A stretch of DNA of 31,440 nt from JANQPA01 sp964628385 (GCA_964628385.1 CAZVOD010000051.1:1-31440); one strand, 5' to 3'; positions 1 through 7,506 are shown, counted from the stretch's first letter. Made by a program: numbers and translations. Notes: generated by a model not told the origin, from the sequence alone.

Positions 1-97
1 ATCAACTTTTCAAAGAACTTTTTTATTTAAATCTTAATTGTGGCTAACTACTTAAATAGGTATAATCTGATAAAATCACCCGGAATACATTCAGCCA

Positions 98-1270
98 ATG
101 ACTACAGCTAAAATTCTGGTAGTAGATGACGAGCCTCAATTTGAGCGTCTTGTATTGCAACGTTTTCGGCGGAAGGTACGCAGCAAGCGGTATGACTTTA
201 TTTTTGCTAATAATGGCACTCAGGCATTGGAGCGACTAAGCGAGCATAAAGATATCTGTATTATTCTTACAGATATCAACATGCCCCAGATGGACGGACT
301 TACTTTTCTTTCTAGGCTAAGTGAAGAAGAGGTGCCGATAAAAGCGGTAATGGTATCTGCTTACGGTGATATGGGAAATATCAGGGCTGCTATGAACAGG
401 GGAGCTTTTGACTTTGTTACTAAACCTATTGATTTTGACGATCTGGAGATCACCATAGAAAAAGCTGTAAAAGAAATTGAGGCGATAAAGGAAGCGGAGT
501 TAGCACAGGAAAAGCTGAAGCTGCTTCAGCAAGAACTGGCGGTAGCCAAAGAAATACAGCAATCATTTTTACCGCAGCGAGCGGTATCATGGCCGGATAT
601 TGCTCCATATGAGCTCTATGCAAGAATGATTCCGGCCAGGGAAGTGGGTGGAGATTTATACGATTATTTTTTTATTGATGATGATCATCTGGGATTGGTC
701 ATTGGAGATGCTGCCGGGAAAGGAATGCCAGCGGCTCTTTTTATGGCGGTAAGCCGTACTTTGATAAAAAGTATTGGTTTGAAGCATCTTGACCCTGCTT
801 ATTGTATGAATCAGGTGAACATTTTGCTTAGTCAGGAGAATTCAGCTGGGTTATTAGTAACGGTTTTTTATGCCGTTTTAAACATCCGAAATGGCGTGTT
901 TACTTATTGCAGTGCCGGGCATAATCCGCCAATTGTTCTGCAAGCCAGTGGATCGATAAGTGAGTTGGATGATAGTCAAAACATGGCACTGGGCATAGAA
1001 GAAACCCTTACTTTTACATCGGCCAGAAGTGTTTTGAATCCCGGAGATACCTTGCTGCTGTATACAGATGGGGTTACTGAGGCAGAAAATTCTGAAGGGC
1101 AATTTTTTCAAACCGAAGGGCTTAAAGCTTTTTTGGGTAAAATACCTACCCGCCACGTGGAAGAGTTAAGCAGTGAACTGATTCGGGAAGTAAGTACTTT
1201 TTCTGGTCAACATCTTCCGGCGGATGATTTGACGGTGATGGTCATCCATCGTTTAGCGGTCGCTGGATAG
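98..1270 (+). CDS. Response regulator with PP2C/SpoIIE (RsbU-type) phosphatase output
   Basis: A cytoplasmic signalling protein of 390 residues. The receiver domain (about 4-125) has the acidic pair D10/D11, phospho-acceptor D59 in LTDINMPQMDG, switch S87 and K109 in the TKP motif. A charged helical linker (about 125-160) ending in AKEIQQSFLP leads to a SpoIIE/PP2C phosphatase domain (about 165-387) with metal-binding GGDLYDY (184-190), GDAAGKG (203-209) and a terminal DDLTVMV. Such proteins dephosphorylate anti-sigma-factor antagonists when the receiver is phosphorylated; that role is family knowledge. No histidine kinase, anti-sigma factor or STAS protein is adjacent, so its partners are unknown. 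All key residues are present and the length is normal. Confidence 0.93.
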   Translation: MTTAKILVVDDEPQFERLVLQRFRRKVRSKRYDFIFANNGTQALERLSEHKDICIILTDINMPQMDGLTFLSRLSEEEVPIKAVMVSAYGDMGNIRAAMNRGAFDFVTKPIDFDDLEITIEKAVKEIEAIKEAELAQEKLKLLQQELAVAKEIQQSFLPQRAVSWPDIAPYELYARMIPAREVGGDLYDYFFIDDDHLGLVIGDAAGKGMPAALFMAVSRTLIKSIGLKHLDPAYCMNQVNILLSQENSAGLLVTVFYAVLNIRNGVFTYCSAGHNPPIVLQASGSISELDDSQNMALGIEETLTFTSARSVLNPGDTLLLYTDGVTEAENSEGQFFQTEGLKAFLGKIPTRHVEELSSELIREVSTFSGQHLPADDLTVMVIHRLAVAG

Positions 1271-1356
1271 ATTTCCTTTAGCTAGCTTTACTGGATATGA
1301 TAGTACTATTTCGAAGGAAAACTTTATTTTATCTAAAAATATTCTTATTTCACGAT

Positions 1357-1486
1357 AATTAATCCAAGTTACGATGTACTCTTTTTGGAAGGTCAATAAA
1401 AAAGATATCGAACGGTAGGAGCAGCTAAGGGCTATATACTTATTTGATATTTGTCCTTTCTCTTAAACATCGAGCTTGGATTAATT
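1357..1486. repeat. 130-bp element bounded by imperfect inverted repeats
   Basis: The arm AATTAATCCAAG (1357-1368) is the exact reverse complement of CTTGGATTAATT (1475-1486). Just inside, CGATG (1372-1376) pairs with CATCG (1468-1472). The arms enclose about 90 bp with no coding potential. The right arm ends 34 bp before the YbjN-like start, so the element occupies the promoter/leader of the pspA cluster. It could be a MITE-like insertion or a large leader hairpin; sequence alone does not decide. Confidence 0.45.
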
Positions 1487-1520
1487 GCAATATAATTCAT
1501 TTAAAACGCCATCAATCATT

Positions 1521-1910
1521 ATGACTGCATTTGAAACGGTTAGAAGCTATTTATTGGATCTTAATTATGATATTTTAGAAGAAGACCAGGCCGAGGAGCT
1601 CTTCAGAGTAGAGAAAGAAGATTCTGGGATCAGTAATCTGATCATTGATTGTGAAGACCCTATCCTTATCATTGAATTGGTACTATTTAAAATCAACAAT
1701 GATAAGCCTGAGACCTACAAAGAACTATTGCACCAAAACAGAGAATTGGTACACGGTGCATTTGCCCTGACTAGCGAAGGGTATGTCATTTTCAGAGACA
1801 CACTACAATTGGAAAACATGGACTTAAACGAACTGGAAGGAACGCTTAACGCATTAGAACTAATGCTTTCGGAATATGGAAACAGATTAATTGAACTTTC
1901 AAAATCATAA
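1521..1910 (+). CDS. YbjN-like small protein upstream of pspA
   Basis: A cytoplasmic protein of 129 residues without signal or membrane segment. The ATG at 1521 (MTAFETVRSYL) is preferred over a TTG at 1485, which lies inside an inverted-repeat arm. The pattern of an N-terminal helix, alternating strands (FRVEKEDSGISNLIIDCEDPI), a central helix with L..NREL and a strand pair GAFALTSEGYVIFRDTL resembles the YbjN/type III chaperone-like fold; this is a fold-level assignment by eye. It ends 6 nt before pspA, so the two are almost certainly cotranscribed. In Bacteroidota such proteins often precede PspA; E. coli YjfI occupies the equivalent place before the PspA paralogue YjfJ. A chaperone or regulator of PspA is an inference. 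Confidence 0.8.
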   Translation: MTAFETVRSYLLDLNYDILEEDQAEELFRVEKEDSGISNLIIDCEDPILIIELVLFKINNDKPETYKELLHQNRELVHGAFALTSEGYVIFRDTLQLENMDLNELEGTLNALELMLSEYGNRLIELSKS

Positions 1911-1916
1911 ATAAAA

Positions 1917-2633
1917 ATGGGTATATTCACTAGATTATTTCAAATTGGTAAATCAGAAGCACATGCTGTTGTAGACAGATTGGAGGATCCTATTAAGTTG
2001 ACTGAGCAGGGTATCCGCGATTTAAAAAAGGATCTTGAAAAGAGTATGACAGCGTTGGCTGAAGTTAAAGCTGTGGCAATAAGATCTCGTAAAGATATGA
2101 TAGCAGCTGAGAACAGCGCAAAATCCTTCGAGCACAAAGCTATGCAATTGATTCAAAGAGCTCAGGATGGCGGAATGGATCCGGCTGAAGCCGATCGTCT
2201 GGCCACAGAAGCCTTAAATAAAAAAGAGGAATCTATGCAGGCAGCGGCTACTTCAAAGCAGCAGTATGACAGTTTGCAAAAGCAGATTCAGCAGTTAAAT
2301 TCTAATATTTCAAAGCTGAAATCCAGCATCTCAAAATATGAGAATGAGCTAAAAATGTTAAAAGCACGCTCAAGAGTAAGTAGTGCCACAGAAAAGTTGA
2401 ATAAATCAATGGCTAAAGTAGATAGTAGCGGAACAATTTCCCTACTCGAAAGAATGAAAGACAAAGTCAATCAGCAGGAAGCTATGGCTGAAGCATACGG
2501 AGATATGGCCAATGACAACAGAAGCTTGGACGATGAAATTGACAGCGCACTTAGCAGTACCTCTACCAGCTCTGGAAGTTCTGCTTTGGAAGAACTGAAA
2601 TCCAAGATGAATAAGAATCAGGAAAATGAATAA
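1917..2633 (+). CDS. pspA: PspA/IM30 family membrane-stress protein
   Basis: 238 residues, typical for PspA/Vipp1. It begins MGIFTRLFQIGKSEAHAVVD, the amphipathic helix 0 of the family, followed by LEDPIKLTEQGIRDLKKDLEK and long heptad-patterned helices to about residue 190. The tail is low-complexity Ser/Thr-rich (SALSSTSTSSGSS) and ends in a short helix (SALEELKSKM). PspA proteins polymerise on the inner face of stressed cytoplasmic membranes and stabilise or remodel them (family knowledge). It sits 6 nt after the YbjN-like gene and is followed by a strong terminator at 2639-2674. No PspB, PspC or PspF partner is visible; the DUF4178/DUF350 company suggests the YjfJ-type branch rather than the classical psp operon. 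Confidence 0.93.
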   Translation: MGIFTRLFQIGKSEAHAVVDRLEDPIKLTEQGIRDLKKDLEKSMTALAEVKAVAIRSRKDMIAAENSAKSFEHKAMQLIQRAQDGGMDPAEADRLATEALNKKEESMQAAATSKQQYDSLQKQIQQLNSNISKLKSSISKYENELKMLKARSRVSSATEKLNKSMAKVDSSGTISLLERMKDKVNQQEAMAEAYGDMANDNRSLDDEIDSALSSTSTSSGSSALEELKSKMNKNQENE

Positions 2634-2638
2634 TATTT

Positions 2639-2674
2639 CGCCGGGGGTTCTATGTTTAACGCCCGGCGTTTTTT
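2639..2674 (+). terminator. Intrinsic terminator after pspA, inside the gene cluster
   Basis: A perfect 7-bp GC-rich stem CGCCGGG (2639-2645) / CCCGGCG (2662-2668) with a 16-nt loop is followed by a T tract. It begins 5 nt after the pspA stop and 27 nt before the next start. It should end most transcripts of the YbjN-pspA pair or attenuate read-through. The loop and the next gene's start share the 11-mer CTATGTTTAAC (2650-2660 and 2700-2710). Confidence 0.85.
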
Positions 2675-2701
2675 ATTTTGGTGACAAAATCAAAGAAAAC
2701 T

Positions 2702-3241
2702 ATGTTTAACTTCTTCAAAAAAGATAAAGAACCCAAGTACGATCCTACAAATATTACGGTAAAAGATCTGGAAAAAGGCTTCGTCTTCGAGTATGATCTG
2801 AGAACCTGGGAAGTCCAGGAGGCTTACACTTACGACTGGGGAGATGAGTTTTTCTCCCGGGAATACAAGGTATACGATGGCTCCGAAACGCGGTTCTTAT
2901 CAGTGGAGGAAGATGATAAGTTGGAGCTATCTTGGCATGAAAAAATCAAGCTCAGCATGTTGTCTGTGGATATTGAAAGGGAAATAACAGAGAATAGTCG
3001 CCCTCCCAAAGCCATTGTCTTTCAAGGGATCACTTTCTACAGGGATGAAGAGTCGCCCGGATATTTCAATTCCGGCGATAATGATGCCTGGGTGGAAATG
3101 ATTGCCTGGGATTATTACGACGAAGAGGACGAGTATGAGCTATCTATAGAACAATGGGAAGAACGCTCTTTTGAAGCTTCTTTTGGTAAATCGCTTGAAG
3201 AGTTTGAGGTTTCAAATATTCTTCCCGGTGAATCAACCTGA
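2702..3241 (+). CDS. DUF4178 domain protein
   Basis: A soluble, acidic protein of 179 residues. The ATG at 2702 (MFNFFKKDKE) is chosen over an in-frame GTG at 2678 too close to the terminator stem. The sequence follows the DUF4178 pattern: a short basic N-terminus, LEKGFVFEYDLRTWEV, YDWGDEFFSREYKVYDG, the FLSVEEDDKLELSW block, a strand-rich middle, then WVEMIAWDYYDEEDEYELSIEQW and EASFGKSLEEFEV. The biochemical function of DUF4178 is unknown, but the family recurs beside PspA-like, DUF350 and polyamine genes, exactly as here. It heads the downstream sub-operon, with 45 nt to the next gene. Confidence 0.88.
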   Translation: MFNFFKKDKEPKYDPTNITVKDLEKGFVFEYDLRTWEVQEAYTYDWGDEFFSREYKVYDGSETRFLSVEEDDKLELSWHEKIKLSMLSVDIEREITENSRPPKAIVFQGITFYRDEESPGYFNSGDNDAWVEMIAWDYYDEEDEYELSIEQWEERSFEASFGKSLEEFEVSNILPGEST

Positions 3242-3286
3242 AACACAAACAAGTTTCCGGTAAAGGAAGCTAAAAAAGCAAAAAAC

Positions 3287-4078
3287 ATGGGATTTAATGT
3301 TACACGGAGCCTAGTGATAGGTTTCTTTTTTCTTTTCATCTTCTCTCTTTATTTCTGCAATTCTGACTCCTCCAGAAATAGGTCTTATGCTTCTAATAGC
3401 GCCAGCTACACCAAAGAAGGTCTTGATAAAGTGATAGAAAAGTATCGGTCAGTTGATAACTTTACTATTTTGTTGTACGATATGAACTATGAGAATTCAG
3501 AATACAAACACAAGTATCAGGTTATCACCGAAGAAGTCACGGCAAATGACACGACTGTTGATGAGACTGTTACGGATTGGTATACGGTCACACCCGGGTT
3601 TTTCAAAACGCATCAGGATCACATGGGGATGGAGCTGGCCTCCAAGGATGATGGCAAGCTCAGCAAGACGGTAGCGCCAGCGGGCTATTCCCAATATGTT
3701 GGTAATGAAAAATACGGTCAATGGGAGCAACGCAATGGTACTAGTTTTTGGGCTTTCTATGGGCAGTACGCTTTCATGCGTTCATTGTTTGGCCTTGACT
3801 ATTATCCGGCCAGATATGGATATTGGGATACGTATTACAATGACTATCGCGGCAGGCGGAACTATACGGGGCCTTCAGGCTACTACGGTACCAGTCGTTA
3901 TGTAAGTGGTAGCAAAGGTAAATCTACTACCTGGGGCAGTAAGCCATCCAGTTTTAAGCAGGATGTGAGGAGCAGAGTGCAACGATCAACAAGTACCACT
4001 AACAGAACCAGCCGTTCTTCAGGCCGATATTCCTCTTCTAGCCGTACCCGTTCTAGAAGTGGAGGTTTTGGAAAATAA
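3287..4078 (+). CDS. Membrane-anchored Tyr/Ser/Arg-rich protein with GGFGK terminus
   Basis: 263 residues with an N-terminal hydrophobic helix (about 8-24, LVIGFFFLFIFSLYFC). The cysteine is preceded by Phe, a poor lipobox, so an uncleaved anchor is more likely than a lipoprotein. A folded-looking segment (about 42-130, KVIEKYRSVDNFTILLYDM) is followed by an aromatic stretch (GQWEQRNGTSFWAFYGQYAF, then a Tyr-rich run to about 208), and a disordered Ser/Arg/Thr tail ending RSRSGGFGK. I do not recognise a named family. The order of anchor, FW-aromatic patch, low-complexity tail and GGFG resembles E. coli YgiB/YjfM (DUF1190), and YjfM is encoded with PspA-like and DUF350 genes; this is an architectural analogy, not proven homology. 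Location is inferred to be periplasmic or envelope. Confidence 0.82.
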   Translation: MGFNVTRSLVIGFFFLFIFSLYFCNSDSSRNRSYASNSASYTKEGLDKVIEKYRSVDNFTILLYDMNYENSEYKHKYQVITEEVTANDTTVDETVTDWYTVTPGFFKTHQDHMGMELASKDDGKLSKTVAPAGYSQYVGNEKYGQWEQRNGTSFWAFYGQYAFMRSLFGLDYYPARYGYWDTYYNDYRGRRNYTGPSGYYGTSRYVSGSKGKSTTWGSKPSSFKQDVRSRVQRSTSTTNRTSRSSGRYSSSSRTRSRSGGFGK

Positions 4079-4110
4079 AAACGCAAAACAAGCTAAGAAA
4101 ACCATAAAGT

Positions 4111-5007
4111 ATGTTTGAAAATTCTAACCTGGAACTCGTTATTAGTACGCTCGCTTACGTAGCATCTGGATTTTTGCTGTTTTTTATTGGAAAAACAGTA
4201 TTTGGTCTTACTCACAAGACGATCAATGTAAAGGAAGAATTAGTAAAAAAGGATAATCTAGCATTTGCGTTCTCTTTGATTGGCTACTATATTGGCTTGT
4301 TGATAGCTATTGGCAGCGTTATCATTGGTGATTCTTATGGTCTGTTACTAGATTTAATGGACATTTTTATCTATGGTTTTCTGGCTATTATCCTGTTGAA
4401 TATCACCTCTGTTATCAATGATAAATTAATCCTCAATAAATTCAGTATTACAAAAGAAATTATTGAGGATCAAAATATTGGAACCGGTGTGGTTCATGCA
4501 GCTAATTATATTGCCAGTGGTCTGGTAATTTATGGAGCTGTTTCCGGTGAAGGATTTAATTTTTTGGGAGAGTTTCAGGGGGCTTTTCTGCTTTCAGGGA
4601 TTATCACCGCAATAAGCTTTTGGCTCCTCGGCCAGGTCCTAATGATCATCACTTCTTACGTCTATAATATGATCTTACCCTATGATATCCATGATCACAT
4701 AGAGAAAGACAACGTAGCAGTAGGAGTGGGATATGCAGGCGCGATCGTTTCGGTGGCGCTTTTGATCAGTCATGGCATTGGTGGTGATTTTGAAGGATGG
4801 ACGGATCACTTTATCAAAGTGGGTATTGAAGTAATTATAGGCTTTATTTTGTTGCCAATTGTAAGGTTTGTAACCGATACGATTTTACTACCGGGCGAGA
4901 AAATAACAGATGAGATCATCAACCAGGAAAATCCTAACGTGGGAGCGTCAATGATGGAAGCTTTTGCATACATAGGGGGAGCCGTTTTGATTATGTGGTG
5001 TTTGTAA
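4111..5007 (+). CDS. Duplicated DUF350 (YjfL-like) integral membrane protein
   Basis: 298 residues with about eight predicted transmembrane helices, arranged as two tandem DUF350 units (about 8-140 and 150-298). An internally repeated motif is visible four times at helix starts: KKDNLAFAFSLIGYYIG, EDQNIGTGVVHAANYIASG, EKDNVAVGVGYAGAIVS and NQENPNVGASMMEAFAYIGG, each with a polar (D/E)xxN entry followed by small residues. The single-unit E. coli relative is YjfL, about half this length. The function is not established. The gene begins 32 nt after the GGFGK protein and 67 nt separate it from the aminopropyltransferase, a spacer holding a weak CCAACA/TGTTGG hairpin (5019-5036). A channel or sensor in the PspA envelope module is an inference from context. 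Confidence 0.9.
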   Translation: MFENSNLELVISTLAYVASGFLLFFIGKTVFGLTHKTINVKEELVKKDNLAFAFSLIGYYIGLLIAIGSVIIGDSYGLLLDLMDIFIYGFLAIILLNITSVINDKLILNKFSITKEIIEDQNIGTGVVHAANYIASGLVIYGAVSGEGFNFLGEFQGAFLLSGIITAISFWLLGQVLMIITSYVYNMILPYDIHDHIEKDNVAVGVGYAGAIVSVALLISHGIGGDFEGWTDHFIKVGIEVIIGFILLPIVRFVTDTILLPGEKITDEIINQENPNVGASMMEAFAYIGGAVLIMWCL

Positions 5008-5074
5008 ATGGTGGAATGCCAACAAGTGTATGTTGGTCGGCAGTTCCGTCAGATTACTCAATGGAAAATAACTT

Positions 5075-6619
5075 ATGAGAAACAGAGCTTACCTGATAAA
5101 AATAGCTCTATTTGCAACAGGCCTATCCGGTATAGTAGCAGAATATATTCTTGCTACTCTTGCTACTTATTTTTTAGGCGATTCGGTTACGCAGTGGACA
5201 TTGATCATCTCACTGATGCTTTTTTTTATGGGTATCGGTAGCCGCCTAACGCGATTTATTGATGAAAATGTTTATATCTGGTTTATTGGGGTAGAGTTCC
5301 TGCTTTCCGTGTTGGTATCTTTTTCTGCTGTATTGACCTACGGGTTGGCCGGTATGAATGATTATATCGTCTTTTGGATTTATGGCCTTGCTATTTTCAC
5401 AGGCATGCTAATTGGGGTGGAGCTACCGCTGGCTATGCGCCTGAATGAACAGTTTGAAAGTCTAAAAGTGAATGTCTCTAGTATCCTTGAGAAAGATTAC
5501 TACGGTAGCTTGTTAGGAGGCGTTTTTTTTGCTTTCATTGGATTACCTATTTTAGGACTTACTTATACACCCTTTATTCTGGGCGGAATTAACATGTTGG
5601 TGGCTTTATTGCTGCTCAATTTTTTGCCGGAAGCAATTAGTAAGCAACGCCAGAATATCCTAAATATTATTGCCGCGGTGCTTGTAGCCATAATGGTAAC
5701 GGGGGCCGTTCAAGCCGATAAAATTATTTTGTTTGGAGAGCAAAAAAAATACCTGGACAAGGTTGTTTATTCTGAACAGACGCGTTACCAAAAGATTGTA
5801 ATGACTCGATGGAAAAACAACCACTGGTTGTATTTGAACGGCAATTTACAATTTTGTACTTACGACGAAGCGCTTTATCATGAGGTTTTAGTGCATCCGG
5901 CTGTACGAGTAGCTGGTCGGCCCGGCAATGTCTTAATTCTTGGGGGTGGAGACGGTTGTGCGGCCAGAGAGCTTTTGAAATACGAGAGTATTGAAAAAAT
6001 TACTCTTGTAGATTTGGACCCGGCCATGACCAGGTTGGGAAAAGAACATCCAGTCCTGGTAGAGGTCAATCAGGGGGCTTTACTAAATGAAAGAGTAGAA
6101 GTTATTAATCAGGATGGGTTTAATTTTTTGGAAAAAACTGATCAGTTCTATGATCTGCTGATCATCGATTTACCTGACCCGAGATCAGTAGAATTGTCGA
6201 GGTTATATTCATTGGAATTTTATCAATTGTGCCGAAAAAAACTCAGGAATCACGGAGTTTTAGTCACACAGGGCGGCAGTCCGTATTTTGCTACCCGCAG
6301 TTTTAAATGTATAGACAAAACAGTAGCTACCGCGGGCTTTTCTACCATTCCTATGCACAATCAGGTGGTAACGATGGGGGAGTGGGGCTGGATTCTTGCA
6401 GCCAAGGACCAAATAAAGCCTGATGATCTGATAGAAAAAATGAGGAGCTGGCAGGTTGCTCCGATTCCTACTCGCTGGTTCAACAATGAAGCCATTGACT
6501 TGATTACCTCCTTTGGGAAAGATTTTTTTGATCCATCTGCTGATTCTGTTTTGATTAACAGAGTCAATAAGCCGGTTTTGCAGAAGTATTATAATAAAGG
6601 GAGTTGGGATTTGTATTGA
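5075..6619 (+). CDS. Membrane-embedded spermidine-synthase-like aminopropyltransferase
   Basis: 514 residues: an N-terminal membrane domain of about seven helices (10-215) fused to a spermidine synthase fold (about 225-490). In the catalytic part, YHEVLVHP (268-275), the AdoMet-type loop GGGDG (290-294), acidic D313 in LVDLDP and IIDLPDPRS (363-371, candidate catalytic D365) match polyamine aminopropyltransferases; LYSLEFY and VTQGGSPYF follow. The expected reaction is aminopropyl transfer from decarboxylated AdoMet to an amine acceptor. Soluble SpeE enzymes are about 280-300 residues, so the membrane half is the distinguishing extra. The speD gene 121 nt downstream supplies the cosubstrate. 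Whether the acceptor is putrescine or something else at the membrane is unknown. The ATG at 5075 is the first usable start. Confidence 0.9.
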   Translation: MRNRAYLIKIALFATGLSGIVAEYILATLATYFLGDSVTQWTLIISLMLFFMGIGSRLTRFIDENVYIWFIGVEFLLSVLVSFSAVLTYGLAGMNDYIVFWIYGLAIFTGMLIGVELPLAMRLNEQFESLKVNVSSILEKDYYGSLLGGVFFAFIGLPILGLTYTPFILGGINMLVALLLLNFLPEAISKQRQNILNIIAAVLVAIMVTGAVQADKIILFGEQKKYLDKVVYSEQTRYQKIVMTRWKNNHWLYLNGNLQFCTYDEALYHEVLVHPAVRVAGRPGNVLILGGGDGCAARELLKYESIEKITLVDLDPAMTRLGKEHPVLVEVNQGALLNERVEVINQDGFNFLEKTDQFYDLLIIDLPDPRSVELSRLYSLEFYQLCRKKLRNHGVLVTQGGSPYFATRSFKCIDKTVATAGFSTIPMHNQVVTMGEWGWILAAKDQIKPDDLIEKMRSWQVAPIPTRWFNNEAIDLITSFGKDFFDPSADSVLINRVNKPVLQKYYNKGSWDLY

Positions 6620-6662
6620 GCCAATGAGTGGAATAATGGATGTTCATTCAAAAGCGATTGGA

Positions 6663-6723
6663 ATGCCGTACTGTTTTAATACCTACTAGACAAATCTACT
6701 ATAAAAGATGCTTTACGGCATCT
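6663..6723 (+). promoter_or_regulatory. speD leader with two mutually exclusive hairpins
   Basis: In the 121-nt gap before speD, ATGCCGTA (6663-6670) can pair with TACGGCAT (6714-6721), while AGATGC (6706-6711) can pair with GCATCT (6718-6723). The partners overlap at 6714-6723, so only one helix forms at a time. The second hairpin ends 17 nt before the start codon. This could be a translational or attenuation switch, but no known riboswitch family is recognised. Confidence 0.35.
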
Positions 6724-6740
6724 CTTAAAATCAACTAGAT

Positions 6741-7049
6741 ATGAAAGCAGAAATTTTTAATTATAAAACCTGGATAGACGAGACTTCTCCGACCCTCATC
6801 AAGCCTTTAATGGGAGGATTGTTGGAAAGGTCAGGATTCAATATAGTAAACCTAACAGAACATTATTTCGAGCCATATGGATATACGGCAGTTTGGTTGT
6901 TGGAAGAGAGCCATCTAGCAGTTCATACATTTCCGGAGGAGCAAAAAACCTATGTGGAGCTGAGTAGCTGTAATGAGGAAAAAAATAAGCGGTTTCAACT
7001 TTTTTTTAAAAACTTAAAACCAGATCTATTAGCGGCAAGCAACCGATAG
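6741..7049 (+). CDS. speD: S-adenosylmethionine decarboxylase proenzyme (SpeD)
   Basis: 102 residues, slightly shorter than the roughly 120-130 of Thermotoga/Bacillus-type SpeD. The self-cleavage site is E56-S57 in LLEESHLAVHTFPEE; S57 becomes the pyruvoyl cofactor. H62 and C77 (YVELSSC) lie 5 and 20 residues after it, the same spacing as Ser63, His68 and Cys83 of the Thermotoga enzyme. It decarboxylates AdoMet to the aminopropyl donor used by the aminopropyltransferase immediately upstream. The C-terminus is trimmed, and the usual C-G after the catalytic cysteine region is C-N, but the catalytic set is complete. It is the last gene of the cluster; a leader with foldable repeats precedes it. 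Confidence 0.92.
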   Translation: MKAEIFNYKTWIDETSPTLIKPLMGGLLERSGFNIVNLTEHYFEPYGYTAVWLLEESHLAVHTFPEEQKTYVELSSCNEEKNKRFQLFFKNLKPDLLAASNR

Positions 7050-7290
7050 ATCCGATAGTGGTATTATCAATTCATGGTTAGCATATCCTTGATGAAACCA
7101 TTATTAAATCTCACATACCTAGAGATTTTTTCCATTCACTGACCGCTTTTAGGTTGCCCTTCCCATGTTGCTGCTGTATATTTTCGTTAGCTTGGAATTT
7201 TTAATCTATCAACTTCTTCATAAGTGACTTTCATCAGATTAGGGTTGGCCATTTCAACATCCATTACCGTAAACAGAAACTGACAAAAAC

Positions 7291-7506
7291 TTATCGTTCG
7301 GTAGAAACGTCTTCCTTGCCCTCCGGACCGAGATAGGTGTATTCATATTCAACCTCTTTTAATGCATATAAACGGTTCTTTCCACTTATTGCATTGACCA
7401 TGTCATGAACGAGCGCTTCTGCAGGATTATCAGGCTTAGCAGTCTTCGCCTTGAGCCTTGTTTTGATAAATTGGCTCAGGTGATTGTCAGTGAGTAGCGT
7501 GCGCAT
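7291..7506 (-). CDS. Small protein of unknown function
   Basis: 71 residues beginning MRTLLTDNHLSQFIKTRLKAK, basic in its first third and acidic at the end (GPEGKEDVSTER). No signal peptide or membrane segment. Composition looks like a real soluble protein, with a helical N-terminus and a strand-like KEVEYEYTYLG segment, and it lies in an otherwise gene-free 0.9-kb stretch facing away from the symporter. Family not recognised. Downstream on the same strand a further 25-codon reading frame (7264 to 7187, starting MDVEMANPNLMKVTYEEVDR) also looks protein-like, so this may be a remnant of a larger decayed locus. Confidence 0.45.
   Translation of the reverse strand: MRTLLTDNHLSQFIKTRLKAKTAKPDNPAEALVHDMVNAISGKNRLYALKEVEYEYTYLGPEGKEDVSTER

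Noticed and set aside
878..1156. 92-codon minus-strand frame inside the response regulator gene
   Set aside because: It lies wholly within the PP2C domain coding sequence, which has intact motifs.
5008..5241. 77-codon plus-strand frame after the DUF350 gene
   Set aside because: It overlaps the first helices of the aminopropyltransferase in another frame and has no plausible protein features.
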